Positions 50,971-59,815 of a stretch of 64,000 nt of DNA are shown here, in pieces; the stretch's first letter is position 1; the number at the start of each line of letters is the position of its first letter. The stretch is taken from the NCBI GenBank assembly GCA_050485685.1, contig JBJHBW010000002.1, positions 167,053 through 231,052 of the forward strand, in the 5' to 3' direction. The translations under genes and the position numbers were made by a program. Under the pieces are notes generated by a model that had not been told where the DNA came from, did not search any database, and saw nothing but the letters and a program-made list of their open reading frames with translations. This DNA is from JBJHBP01 sp050485685. GTDB taxonomy: Bacteria > Pseudomonadota > Gammaproteobacteria > Steroidobacterales > Rariloculaceae.

Positions 50971-51639
50971 CTACAGCGCTTCGCTGACGCGTTGATTGGG
51001 GGAGATCCTGAACTGTTCCTCCTCGACCTGATCGGGCTTCCAGGCGCGCAGCACCCAGATGAAGAATCCGATCAGGAAGAACGCGCTGGGCGGCAGCAGC
51101 ATCAGGCCGTTCGGGTAATACCAGCCACCCTCGGTGACCGGGGTCAGGATATCCATACCCATCAGGGAGCCTGAGCCGAACAGTTCGCGATTGAGGCCGA
51201 CGAAGATCAGTACGATGGAGTAGCCAATGCCGTTGCCGATCCCGTCCGCCGCAGACAGGCCCACGGGGTTGTGCATCGCGAAGTTCTCGGCGCGCGCCAT
51301 GATGATGCAGTTCGTGATGATCAGGCCGACGAAGATAGACAGATCACGGCTGATCTCGAACGCGTAGGCTTGCAGCACCTGATCGATGACGATCACCAGC
51401 GACGCAATGATGGTCATCTGCACGATCATGCGGATGCTGTCGGGAATGTAGTGGCGAATGACGCTGACCATGACGTTCGCGCAGGCCAGCACCGCGATGA
51501 CAGCGGCGGACATGGTCAGGGTCGGGGCCATCGAGGTCGTGATCGCCAGCGCCGAGCAGATACCGAGGATCTGCAGCGCGATCGGGTTGTTCTCGAAAAT
51601 CGGCCCGAACAACGTCGTTTTCAGCTTTGCGGAAGCCAT
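50971..51639 (-). CDS. nqrD: Na+-NQR subunit D
   Basis: 222-aa six-helix membrane subunit from MASAKLKTTLFGPIFENNPIALQILGICSALA. Conserved Cys positions are in ILGICSALA and LIITNCIIMARAE, matching NqrE's inverted repeat. An extension to 51738 is in nqrC and unconserved. Confidence 0.97.
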   Translation of the reverse strand: MASAKLKTTLFGPIFENNPIALQILGICSALAITTSMAPTLTMSAAVIAVLACANVMVSVIRHYIPDSIRMIVQMTIIASLVIVIDQVLQAYAFEISRDLSIFVGLIITNCIIMARAENFAMHNPVGLSAADGIGNGIGYSIVLIFVGLNRELFGSGSLMGMDILTPVTEGGWYYPNGLMLLPPSAFFLIGFFIWVLRAWKPDQVEEEQFRISPNQRVSEAL

Positions 51640-51664
51640 CTTCAACTCCTCATTGCGGACCGGC

Positions 51665-52450
51665 TCACTGCAGGCCGGCCGGCGCGGCATTCTCGCCGCG
51701 TACGCGTTCCAGGTAGGGCCCGAAACCCTGATCGCCAAGCCAGAAGCGCACCATCGTGGTGACCCCGTTCATGGTCAGGGTCGCCCCGGCGATGCCGTCA
51801 ATCCGGTAATCCGCTTCGGGATGATCGGGGTCCACCGCGCCCTTGACGACCTGGAAGGCGACGTCGCCATCCTCGTCGAAAATGCGCTTGCCCTGCCACT
51901 GCTGCTGCCAGCGCGGATTCTCGATCTCGCCCCCAAGGCCCGGCGTCTCGCCGTGATCGTGGAAGCTCACGCCGGTCACGGTGTTGCCGTCGGCGGCCAG
52001 CGCCAGAAAGCCGTACATCGTGGACCAAAGGCCATAGCCGTGAATCGGCACGATGATGCGCTGCAGCTCACCCTCGTCGTCGTACAGCCGGTAGACCTCG
52101 TTGACCTCGACCAGGCGGCGGATCCTCGCCGGGTCCGCCGTCAGCGACTGGCTCATGTCCGGATCGCGCGCTGCCGCCAGCGGATCGTAATCGTCGGGCA
52201 TGTCGACATATTCGCCGCTAGCCATCCGCACGAACCGCCGTTCTATGCGTTCGAAGGCCGCCTGCACGTCCATGCGCGGCTCATAGATTCCGGCGGCCCT
52301 GAGGATATTCACCTGCCGGAACAGCACGCGGTTCTCTTCCTGCAGCGGTCGCAGCATCACTGCCGCCGCGGATACGAACAGGCCGCAGAACAGGCAGACC
52401 AGTAATGCCACCGTGATGACATTGGTGATGCTGTTGTCAGTCCTGGACAT
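51665..52450 (-). CDS. nqrC: Na+-NQR subunit C
   Basis: 261-aa subunit with one N-terminal TM helix (about 8-34) and a periplasmic domain that carries covalent FMN. The FMN-accepting Thr is Thr224 in DGIAGATLTMNGV; the residue usually Ser in the D-x-x-S/T-G-A-T motif is Ala221 here. GYGLWSTMYGFLAL and HGETPGLGGEI are family segments. It overlaps nqrB by 14 bp; the ATG at 52450 is family-like. Confidence 0.97.
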   Translation of the reverse strand: MSRTDNSITNVITVALLVCLFCGLFVSAAAVMLRPLQEENRVLFRQVNILRAAGIYEPRMDVQAAFERIERRFVRMASGEYVDMPDDYDPLAAARDPDMSQSLTADPARIRRLVEVNEVYRLYDDEGELQRIIVPIHGYGLWSTMYGFLALAADGNTVTGVSFHDHGETPGLGGEIENPRWQQQWQGKRIFDEDGDVAFQVVKGAVDPDHPEADYRIDGIAGATLTMNGVTTMVRFWLGDQGFGPYLERVRGENAAPAGLQ

Positions 52451-53696
52451 GCGTACTCCCCGCGAGCCGCCGCGCACGACGACGAACGTTGGCCCTTACT
52501 ACGAAATAGTCGATCAAAGGCGCGCACAAGTTCCCGAAAAGTATGCTCAGCATGACCCCTTCGGGGAAGGCGGGATTCACCACGCGGACCAGCACCACCA
52601 GTATGCCGATCAGGGCGCCGAAAATGAGTTTTCCGGTATTGGTCATGGATGCCGACACCGGGTCGGTCGCCATGTACACGAGCCCGAAGGCAAACCCTCC
52701 CAGCGACAGGTGCCAGTACCAGGGCATTGCGAACATCGGATTGGTGTCACTGCCGGCCCAGTTCAGCGCTGTGGCCATGGCCACCATGCCCAGCAGCATG
52801 GACAGCATGATGCGCCACGAGGCGATCTTCGTGACCAGCAGGATCAGCGCACCTATGCCTATCGCGACCAGGGAGGTTTCGCCGATGGAGCCCTGTATGC
52901 CGCCCAGTGCGGTCTGCATCCAGGTGAGATCGACAGCACCGCCGATGTGCGCATTCCCGGTCAGGCCGGCCGTGAAATCCAGCTCGCCGGCCGCCGCGAG
53001 GCCCAGCGGGGTGGCGCCGGAGAATCCGTCCACGGCCGTCCAGACCGAATCGCCGGAGTTCTGCGCCGGATAGGCGAAGAACAGGAACGCACGCCCGACC
53101 AGGGCGGGGTTCAGGAAGTTCTTGCCGGTGCCGCCGAACACCTCCTTGCCGACGACCACGCCGAAGGAGATGCCCAGGAACGCCTGCCACAGCGGCAGTG
53201 TCGGGGGCACGATCAGTGTGAACAGGATGCCGGTGACGAAGAAGCCCTCGTTCACCTCGTGGCCGCGTTTCCACGCAAACAGGCCTTCCCAGAGGAAGCC
53301 GCCCAGGTACACGACAATGAATATGGGTACGTAATAGACGGCGCCGTGCAGCAGGTTGGACGCGGAACTCAACGGGTCGAACCCGGTCAGCATCGCGACG
53401 AGGTCGGTGCGCCAGCCGGGAATCGGGTCGTAGCCGAACTCGGCGATCTGGAAGTTGGCCTGATAGCCGGTGTTGTACAGACCAAAGAACAGCGCGGGCA
53501 GTGCGGCGAACCACACGGTCATCATCACGCGCTTCAGATCGATGCCATCGCGCACATGGGGAAGGGAGCGCGTCACGGCCGAAGGCGTGTACAGCATCGT
53601 GTCGAACATCTCGTAGAAGGTGTAGTAGCGCTCGAGCTTCCCACCCTTCTCGAAATGCGGTGCGATATTACGATCTATCCAGTTGCGCAGGCTCAT
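52437..53696 (-). CDS. nqrB: Na+-NQR subunit B
   Basis: 419-aa membrane subunit with about ten helices and covalent FMN at Thr229 in DGFSGATPLG, an intact flavinylation motif. LGGFLWEGLFAWKRGHEVNEGFFVTG and NPALVGRAFLFFAYPAQNSGD are conserved segments. It forms a Na+ pathway and the ubiquinone site with NqrA. 2 bp from nqrA. Confidence 0.98.
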   Translation of the reverse strand: MSLRNWIDRNIAPHFEKGGKLERYYTFYEMFDTMLYTPSAVTRSLPHVRDGIDLKRVMMTVWFAALPALFFGLYNTGYQANFQIAEFGYDPIPGWRTDLVAMLTGFDPLSSASNLLHGAVYYVPIFIVVYLGGFLWEGLFAWKRGHEVNEGFFVTGILFTLIVPPTLPLWQAFLGISFGVVVGKEVFGGTGKNFLNPALVGRAFLFFAYPAQNSGDSVWTAVDGFSGATPLGLAAAGELDFTAGLTGNAHIGGAVDLTWMQTALGGIQGSIGETSLVAIGIGALILLVTKIASWRIMLSMLLGMVAMATALNWAGSDTNPMFAMPWYWHLSLGGFAFGLVYMATDPVSASMTNTGKLIFGALIGILVVLVRVVNPAFPEGVMLSILFGNLCAPLIDYFVVRANVRRRARRLAGSTHVQD

Positions 53697-53698
53697 GC

Positions 53699-55102
53699 TC
53701 AGCCTTCCTTCTCAATGCGGGTCAGGGCCTCCCGCAGGATGGGGCCGTAGTCGTACTTCCCTGCGCAGACATAGGAGCACAGGGCCAGGTCTTCCTCGAC
53801 CAGCTCCAGCGCGCCCAGATTCCTTGCTGTCTCGTCGTCGCCGACCAGAATTGCCCGCAGCAGTTGTGTGGGCAGAATGTCCAGCGGCATCACCGCTTCG
53901 TACTGGCCCAGCGGCACCATGGCTCTCTCACTGCCATTGGTCGACGTGTTGACGTCAAACGAGCGGCCCTGCAGCAGCTTCGACAGATAGATGTTGAATA
54001 TGGAATGCCGGTCCAGGCCCGGTGAGAGATAGCCGAACAGCTTGCGTTCCTTGCCTTCGCGAATCACGGTGACCTGATTGGCCAGCCGGCCCAGGTAGGC
54101 CATGGGTCCGTACCCGGCGTGTCCGTTGAATACGGAACCCGAAATGATGCGGTTTTCGCCGGACTCGAGCTCGCCCGACGTGAGTTCCTCCAGCGACGCG
54201 CCGACGCGGGTGCGAAGCAGTCGCGGCTTCTTCACCTGCGGTCCGCCGAGGGCGACGACGCGGTCGGTGTGCAGGCGACCCTGCACGAACAGCTTGCCGA
54301 TGGCGATCACGTCCTGGTAACCGACGACCCAGACGGTCCTGTTTGCACCAACAGGGTGCAGGAAGTGGATATGGGTGCCGGCGTTGCCGGCCGGATGCGG
54401 GCCCGTGAACGTGGCCTCGCGTACCTGGCTGCCTTCAAACGAAGGCAGGTCGGCGTCCGGCGCTCGGCACAGCCAGACGGGGCCGTCCGTGAGCCGGCCG
54501 AGGACCGTCAGGCCATCGCGGAAACTGTCTGCCTCGTCCCTGATCAGGACGGCGGGATCGGCCGCGAGCGGATTGGTGTCCATGGCCGTGACGAAAATCG
54601 AGTCGGGCGCAGCATCGGGCGCCGGCACCTTGCCGAAAGGTCGCGTCCTGATGGCGGTCCACTGGCCGGATTCCACGAGCAGGGCGCGTACGTCCTCACG
54701 GCGCAGTCCGGACAGGGCACTGGATGGGTGGCTCGCGAACGTGAATTCATTGCTGTCGTCGTCGACCGCAATGACCACGGACTGCAGCACGCGCCGGTGG
54801 CCGCGGTTGATGGCCTTGACCGTCCCGCTGGCGGGCGCTGTGTAGACCACGCCCTCGGTCTTCTTGTCCTCGAACAGGGGCTGGCCCTTGCGGACCCTGT
54901 CGGATTCAGCGACCAGCAGCGTGGGCTTCATTCCCGGATAATCCGGTCCGAGCACGGCCACGTGGCGGATGCGCGGGCCATGCTCGATGCGCTGCTCGGG
55001 CGCGCCGGCAACGGCCAGATCGAGGCCGCGTTTCAGCGAAAACGCCTGACTGTGCGCGGACGAGGGCCCCCCCGCCGTGTGGAGTCTTACGAGGTTAAAC
55101 AC
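53699..55102 (-). CDS. nqrA: Na+-NQR subunit A
   Basis: 467-aa cytoplasmic ubiquinone-binding subunit. Family segments are LKRGLDLAVAGAPEQ, LLVAESDRVRKGQPLFEDKKTEGVVYTAPASGTVKAINRGHRRVLQSVVI and RIISGSVFNGH. It is about 20 residues longer at the N terminus than typical NqrA; the start is a GTG at 55102 with no clear alternative. First gene of the nqr operon. Confidence 0.96.
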   Translation of the reverse strand: MFNLVRLHTAGGPSSAHSQAFSLKRGLDLAVAGAPEQRIEHGPRIRHVAVLGPDYPGMKPTLLVAESDRVRKGQPLFEDKKTEGVVYTAPASGTVKAINRGHRRVLQSVVIAVDDDSNEFTFASHPSSALSGLRREDVRALLVESGQWTAIRTRPFGKVPAPDAAPDSIFVTAMDTNPLAADPAVLIRDEADSFRDGLTVLGRLTDGPVWLCRAPDADLPSFEGSQVREATFTGPHPAGNAGTHIHFLHPVGANRTVWVVGYQDVIAIGKLFVQGRLHTDRVVALGGPQVKKPRLLRTRVGASLEELTSGELESGENRIISGSVFNGHAGYGPMAYLGRLANQVTVIREGKERKLFGYLSPGLDRHSIFNIYLSKLLQGRSFDVNTSTNGSERAMVPLGQYEAVMPLDILPTQLLRAILVGDDETARNLGALELVEEDLALCSYVCAGKYDYGPILREALTRIEKEG

Positions 55103-55318
55103 CGTCTATGGACACCCATTGGTAGATCCGCCGCGACCGGAACGTCGCGCCGAAAGACGAATGATACCGCACGCGTCCATGCGGCGAGAAGACGGCATGA
55201 AGCCCGCGGTGGTGCCAAGCGCCCGCGCTCACAGGAGGGAATCGGTCGGCACCGGTCTGGCAGGGGTCAACCGGCATCGCTATCCTTCCGGGTAAATCAC
55301 GATGTCCGGGGGAGTCAA

Positions 55319-55798
55319 GTGGAGACACAACTTACAGCGGTTCTGGCCGAGAAGGCGCGGCGCCTGCGTGACGCAGGCAATGCCGATGGTCACTCCGTCT
55401 ATCAGGTCTCGCCGGATGCGAATGCCGCCGAAGCCGTGCGGGTCATGTGTGACGCGAATGTCGGGTGCGTCCTCGTCGTGGAGGACGGAAAGCTGTCCGG
55501 GCTGTTATCCGAACGCGACGTAATGCGCAGGATCGCCAATCGCGGCATCGATCCGGGGGAAGTCAGGGTGCGAGACGTGATGACCACCGATGTCGTGACC
55601 GTGAAGCCCGGCATGACCGTCGAGGACGCGCTGATCCAGTGTACCGACAGACGCACCCGACACCTGCCGGTCTCCGACGGCAGCCGCCTGCTGGGGCTGC
55701 TTTCGATCGGCGACCTGGTGAGCTTCGTCGTCAAGGACAAGGACAGGACCATCGCAGATCTCATTGACTATATTCATGGGCCGCAGATCAACGTGTAG
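55319..55798 (+). CDS. CBS-domain-pair protein
   Basis: 159-aa cytoplasmic protein made of two CBS domains: SVYQVSPDANAAEAVRVMCDANVGCVLVVEDGKLSGLLSERD and VRVRDVMTTDVVTVKPGMTVEDAL...LPVSDGSRLLGLLSIGDLV. Such pairs bind adenine nucleotides. It uses a GTG preceded by GGGGGAG. The long open frame continuing upstream is antisense to nqrA and not part of the gene. Function unknown. Confidence 0.88.
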   Translation: METQLTAVLAEKARRLRDAGNADGHSVYQVSPDANAAEAVRVMCDANVGCVLVVEDGKLSGLLSERDVMRRIANRGIDPGEVRVRDVMTTDVVTVKPGMTVEDALIQCTDRRTRHLPVSDGSRLLGLLSIGDLVSFVVKDKDRTIADLIDYIHGPQINV

Positions 55799-55872
55799 GC
55801 TGCCGCGACAGGGAGACGCAGTCTGCGGCGGCGGGCGTATGGCCCGCGGCCGGCCGGGCTGTACGCGCGCCT

Positions 55873-56355
55873 ATGGATGACTTCGACAGCCGCCGCTTCA
55901 GGGATGTGCTTGGCAGTTACGCCACCGGCGTCACCGTAGTGACGACGCTGGCCGCGGATGGCCGTGCCGTCGCTGCCACCGTCAACAGCTTCGCTGCCGT
56001 CTCACTGGTGCCGCCGCTGGTACTGTGGAGCGTGCAGCGGGATGTGGGGCCATACGCGGCGTTCGCGGCCGCGGGGCACTTCGCCATACACGTGCTGCAT
56101 GCCGGGCAGGCGGAGCTGGCGGATCACTTTGCCCGTGACATCGACGACAAGTTCGCCCGGGTGGAGACCAGAGCTGGAATAGGCGGATTACCGCTGTTAC
56201 CGGAGTACGCGGCCCTGCTGCAATGCGCGACGGAGCACCGTTATCCCGGCGGCGACCATCTGATTCTGGTCGGGCGCGTGCTGGCAGTGGAGCGTCATCG
56301 CGCGGAGCCGCTGGTGTTTCATGCCGGACGGTACCGTTCGCTCAGTCCCGGCTGA
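55873..56355 (+). CDS. Flavin reductase-like domain protein
   Basis: 160-aa protein with the FMN-binding split-barrel of flavin reductases: FRDVLGSYATGVTVVTTL, VAATVNSFAAVSLVPPLVLWSVQRD, FAIHVLHAGQAELADHFAR, HLILVGRVLAVE. It would bind FMN and may reduce flavin for a monooxygenase or act as a small-molecule oxidoreductase. No monooxygenase is adjacent. Confidence 0.85.
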   Translation: MDDFDSRRFRDVLGSYATGVTVVTTLAADGRAVAATVNSFAAVSLVPPLVLWSVQRDVGPYAAFAAAGHFAIHVLHAGQAELADHFARDIDDKFARVETRAGIGGLPLLPEYAALLQCATEHRYPGGDHLILVGRVLAVERHRAEPLVFHAGRYRSLSPG

Positions 56356-56451
56356 GTGCACCCGGCCCCGACCACGGTGCGTGAACCAGTGCATGGGCCG
56401 GCTGCGCTGCTCGCGCTATGATGCGCGCATCGGATTACGGGATTCGGGAAC

Positions 56452-57822
56452 TTGCCACTCAGCGTCGTCATCCTGGCCGCCGGCCAGGGAAAACGCATGC
56501 ATTCGGATCTGCCCAAGGTGCTGCAGCCGCTGGCGGGCCGGCCCATGCTTGCCCACGTGATCGGCACCGCGCGGGCGCTGAAACCCGCATCGATTCACGT
56601 CGTGTTCGGCCACGGCGGTGGGCGCGTGCGCGAGGCGTTTCCTGACGGCGACCTCAGCTGGGCACTGCAGGCCGAGCAGCTGGGCACCGGTCACGCGGTG
56701 AGCCAGGCGATTCCGGACATACCCGATGAGAATCGTGTGCTGGTGCTATGCGGTGATGTGCCGCTGGTCGATGCCGCCACGTTGCAGGGCGTGGTCGGCG
56801 AACCGGGAGAATCGCGTTCCGATCTGTCCCTGATCAGCGCCCTGCTCGATGACCCGTATGGATACGGCCGCGTGCTGCGTGACGGCCACGGTGCGGTGCG
56901 GGAGATCGTCGAGGAAAAAGACGCGACCGACGAGCAGCGCGGGGTGCGCGAGATCAACAGCGGCCTGCTCGCTGCAAACGCGGCCGATCTGAAGCGCTGG
57001 CTGGCGAGGCTGGGCAACCACAATGCGCAGGGCGAGTATTACCTGACCGACATCGTCGGCATGGCCGTGAACGACGGCGTGCCCGTCAGAGCCTTCGTTG
57101 CACCAGAACCCGAGGCGGTGCTCGGCATCAACGATCGACAGCAGCTGGCCGCCGCCGAACGCATTGTGCAGCGGCGCATCGCCGCTGACCTGATGATGCG
57201 CGGCGTGACACTGGCCGATCCTGAACGACTGGTCGTGCGCGGCATGCTTCAGACCGGCAGGGATGTGTTCATCGATGTCGGGGCCGTATTCGAGGGAGAC
57301 GTGGTGCTCGCGGACCGTGTGCGCGTCGGGCCTTACGCCGTGATCCGCAATGCCAGGTTAGGCGCAGGCACCGTCGTGCATGCGCATTCGGTCATCGACG
57401 ACAGTCAGGCCGGGGAGAACTGCGAGATAGGGCCGTTTGCGCGCCTGCGCCCCGGGGCGCAGCTCGCCGGCAGGGTCAAGATCGGCAACTTCGTGGAAAT
57501 CAAGAAGAGCACGATTGCCGATGGCAGCAAGGTCAATCACCTCACGTACATAGGCGATGCGACGCTGGGCGAACGTGTGAACGTTGGCGCCGGTGCCATC
57601 ACCTGCAATTATGATGGCGCGTTCAAGCATCACACGCACATCGGTGACGATGCGTTCATCGGCTCCGGTGTCATGCTGGTCGCGCCGGTGACAGTGGGCG
57701 CCAGCGCTACGATAGGCGCAGGCTCCACGATCACCCGCGATGCCGACCCCGGCGTACTGACGCTGGCCAGGGTCAGGCAGACCACCGTCGCCGGATGGAA
57801 GCGGCCGGTCAAGAAGACGTGA
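56452..57822 (+). CDS. glmU: Bifunctional GlmU: N-acetylglucosamine-1-phosphate uridyltransferase / glucosamine-1-phosphate acetyltransferase
   Basis: 456-aa enzyme making UDP-GlcNAc. The N-terminal pyrophosphorylase domain has LSVVILAAGQGKRM and CGDVPLVDA; the C-terminal left-handed beta-helix acetyltransferase has NFVEIKKSTIADGSKVNHLTYIGDA and NYDGAFKHHTHIGD. TTG start at 56452. Supplies the substrate of LpxA and of peptidoglycan synthesis. Confidence 0.98.
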   Translation: MPLSVVILAAGQGKRMHSDLPKVLQPLAGRPMLAHVIGTARALKPASIHVVFGHGGGRVREAFPDGDLSWALQAEQLGTGHAVSQAIPDIPDENRVLVLCGDVPLVDAATLQGVVGEPGESRSDLSLISALLDDPYGYGRVLRDGHGAVREIVEEKDATDEQRGVREINSGLLAANAADLKRWLARLGNHNAQGEYYLTDIVGMAVNDGVPVRAFVAPEPEAVLGINDRQQLAAAERIVQRRIAADLMMRGVTLADPERLVVRGMLQTGRDVFIDVGAVFEGDVVLADRVRVGPYAVIRNARLGAGTVVHAHSVIDDSQAGENCEIGPFARLRPGAQLAGRVKIGNFVEIKKSTIADGSKVNHLTYIGDATLGERVNVGAGAITCNYDGAFKHHTHIGDDAFIGSGVMLVAPVTVGASATIGAGSTITRDADPGVLTLARVRQTTVAGWKRPVKKT

Positions 57823-57863
57823 CCGGCCCGGCGCGTCAGTGACAGCACCAGGGAACAGGCAGC

Positions 57864-59696
57864 ATGTGTGGAATCGTAGGCGCAATCGCTGAACGCAACG
57901 TCACGCCGATACTGGTCGAGGGCCTGAAGCGGCTCGAATACCGCGGCTATGACTCGGCCGGTCTGGCGGTGCTTGAAGGCAGGTTTCTGCGCCGTGCCAG
58001 GCGCCTTGGCAAGGTACAGCAGCTGCAGGATGCACTGGAGCGCGAACCGGTCAGGGGCGGTCTCGGCATCGCGCACACCCGTTGGGCCACCCACGGTGCG
58101 CCCAGCGAGGCGAATGCGCATCCGCATGTGTCCGGCGATGATCTGGCGGTCGTGCATAACGGCATCATCGAGAATCACGAGAGTCTGCGCGCCGAGCTCA
58201 TCGAAAAGGGGTTCCATTTCACATCGGAGACCGATACCGAGGTCGTTGCGCACCGCATCCGCTTTCACCTGAACGCCACCGATGACCTGCTGCGCGCGGT
58301 GCAGCTGACAGTAGGGGAGCTTGAAGGCGCCTACGCACTGGTCGTCATGAGCGCGTTCGAGCCGGACCGCCTGATCGTCGCACGCTCGGGGTGTCCGCTG
58401 GTCATTGGCCTGGGCATTGACGAGAACTTCGTCGCGTCCGATGCGCTGGCGCTGGTGCCGGTCACGCGACGCTTCGTGTATCTGGCCGAGGGCGATGTCG
58501 CGGTCGTCGACCGCCACCGCTATGAGGTTTTCGATCTCGATGGTCGTGTCGTGCAGCGGCCGGTGACCGAGAGTGATCTGGCTGCCGATGCGGCGGACCG
58601 GGGGCCTTACCGGCACTTCATGCTCAAGGAGATTCACGAGCAGCCGTCCGCCCTGGCCAGCACCTTCGAGGAACGGCTGGGACGCGGTCGAGTGCTGGAG
58701 GGAATCTTCGGGCACGCCGCCGGGGAACTGCTCGGCAGGGTTCGCGCCGTGCAGATCGTTGCCTGTGGGACGAGCTTCCATGCCGGCCTGGTCGCCCGTT
58801 ACCAGATCGAGGAACTCGCGCGCCTGCCGTGCAGTGTCGAGATCGCCAGTGAGTACCGCTACCGCACGCCCGTGGTTGCCGACGGCACGCTGTTCGTGAC
58901 GATCTCGCAGTCCGGCGAGACCGCCGACACCCTGGCCGCGCTGCAGGCGGCGCGGCATCAGGGGTATCTGGCCACGCTGGCAATCTGCAATGTGCCGGAA
59001 AGCTCCATCGTGCGCGCTTCCGATCTGGTCCTGATGACCCGCGCCGGTCCGGAGATCGGTGTGGCTTCCACCAAGGCGTTTACGACCCAGCTGGCGGCGC
59101 TCGCCCTGCTGACGCTCACACTGGCCCGGTATCGGGGACTGGATGCGGCGACCGAAGCCGAGCTGGTTCGTCAGCTGGAAGGCCTGCCGGGGTTGGTGGA
59201 GAAGACCCTGGCCCTGGATCCGGCCATAGAGCGCATGGCTGAGGCGTTCGTGGAAAAGCGCCATGCCCTGTTTCTCGGCCGCGGACCGCTGAACCCGGTG
59301 GCCATGGAAGGTGCGCTGAAGCTGAAGGAAATCTCATATATACACGCCGAGGCCTACCCGGCCGGCGAGCTCAAGCATGGCCCGCTGGCCCTGGTCGACG
59401 ACGACATGCCGGTTGTGACCGTTGCGCCGAACAATGAGCTGCTGGAGAAGCTGAAGAGCAACCTGCAGGAAGTCCGGGCCCGGGGCGGTCAGCTGTTCGT
59501 TTTCGCCGATCCCGAGGCCGGGTTCGCGGCCGGCAACGGCGTGCAGGTGCTGGCCCTGCCCGAGACCGTATCCGCGCTGCAGGCGCCCATTGTCTACACG
59601 GTGCCCCTGCAGCTGCTGGCCTACCATGTCGCAGTCCTGAAGGGCACCGACGTGGACCAGCCGCGCAACCTCGCCAAGTCCGTGACCGTGGAGTAG
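57864..59696 (+). CDS. glmS: Glutamine-fructose-6-phosphate aminotransferase (GlmS)
   Basis: 610-aa enzyme making glucosamine-6-phosphate. Starts MCGIVGAI with catalytic Cys at position 2, HTRWATHGAPSEANAHPH in the glutaminase domain, two SIS domains (CGTSFHAGLVARY, TISQSGETADTLAAL) and the C-terminal PRNLAKSVTVE. It follows glmU by 41 bp, the normal gammaproteobacterial arrangement; no glmS ribozyme is expected. Confidence 0.99.
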   Translation: MCGIVGAIAERNVTPILVEGLKRLEYRGYDSAGLAVLEGRFLRRARRLGKVQQLQDALEREPVRGGLGIAHTRWATHGAPSEANAHPHVSGDDLAVVHNGIIENHESLRAELIEKGFHFTSETDTEVVAHRIRFHLNATDDLLRAVQLTVGELEGAYALVVMSAFEPDRLIVARSGCPLVIGLGIDENFVASDALALVPVTRRFVYLAEGDVAVVDRHRYEVFDLDGRVVQRPVTESDLAADAADRGPYRHFMLKEIHEQPSALASTFEERLGRGRVLEGIFGHAAGELLGRVRAVQIVACGTSFHAGLVARYQIEELARLPCSVEIASEYRYRTPVVADGTLFVTISQSGETADTLAALQAARHQGYLATLAICNVPESSIVRASDLVLMTRAGPEIGVASTKAFTTQLAALALLTLTLARYRGLDAATEAELVRQLEGLPGLVEKTLALDPAIERMAEAFVEKRHALFLGRGPLNPVAMEGALKLKEISYIHAEAYPAGELKHGPLALVDDDMPVVTVAPNNELLEKLKSNLQEVRARGGQLFVFADPEAGFAAGNGVQVLALPETVSALQAPIVYTVPLQLLAYHVAVLKGTDVDQPRNLAKSVTVE

Positions 59697-59815
59697 CCGC
59701 CCCGGCCGCCGAGCCGACTGTCAGCCACACACCTGTGGACCTGACCCGCCGTACGGGGTACCTTTTCCCCTCATAAGATTTCAGACGACGTGCGTGAACG
59801 TCACAGGAGCGGGGG

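Noticed and set aside
54119..55318. Long upstream extension of the CBS-protein frame
   Set aside because: It is antisense to nqrA and unconserved; the GTG at 55319 has a good ribosome-binding site.
57823..57863. glmS ribozyme or riboswitch before glmS
   Set aside because: Only 41 bp separate glmU and glmS, too short for it, and the ribozyme class is not expected in this group.
57630..59264. 544-codon open frame on the minus strand
   Set aside because: Shadow of glmU and glmS; composition is His/Gln/Arg-rich.
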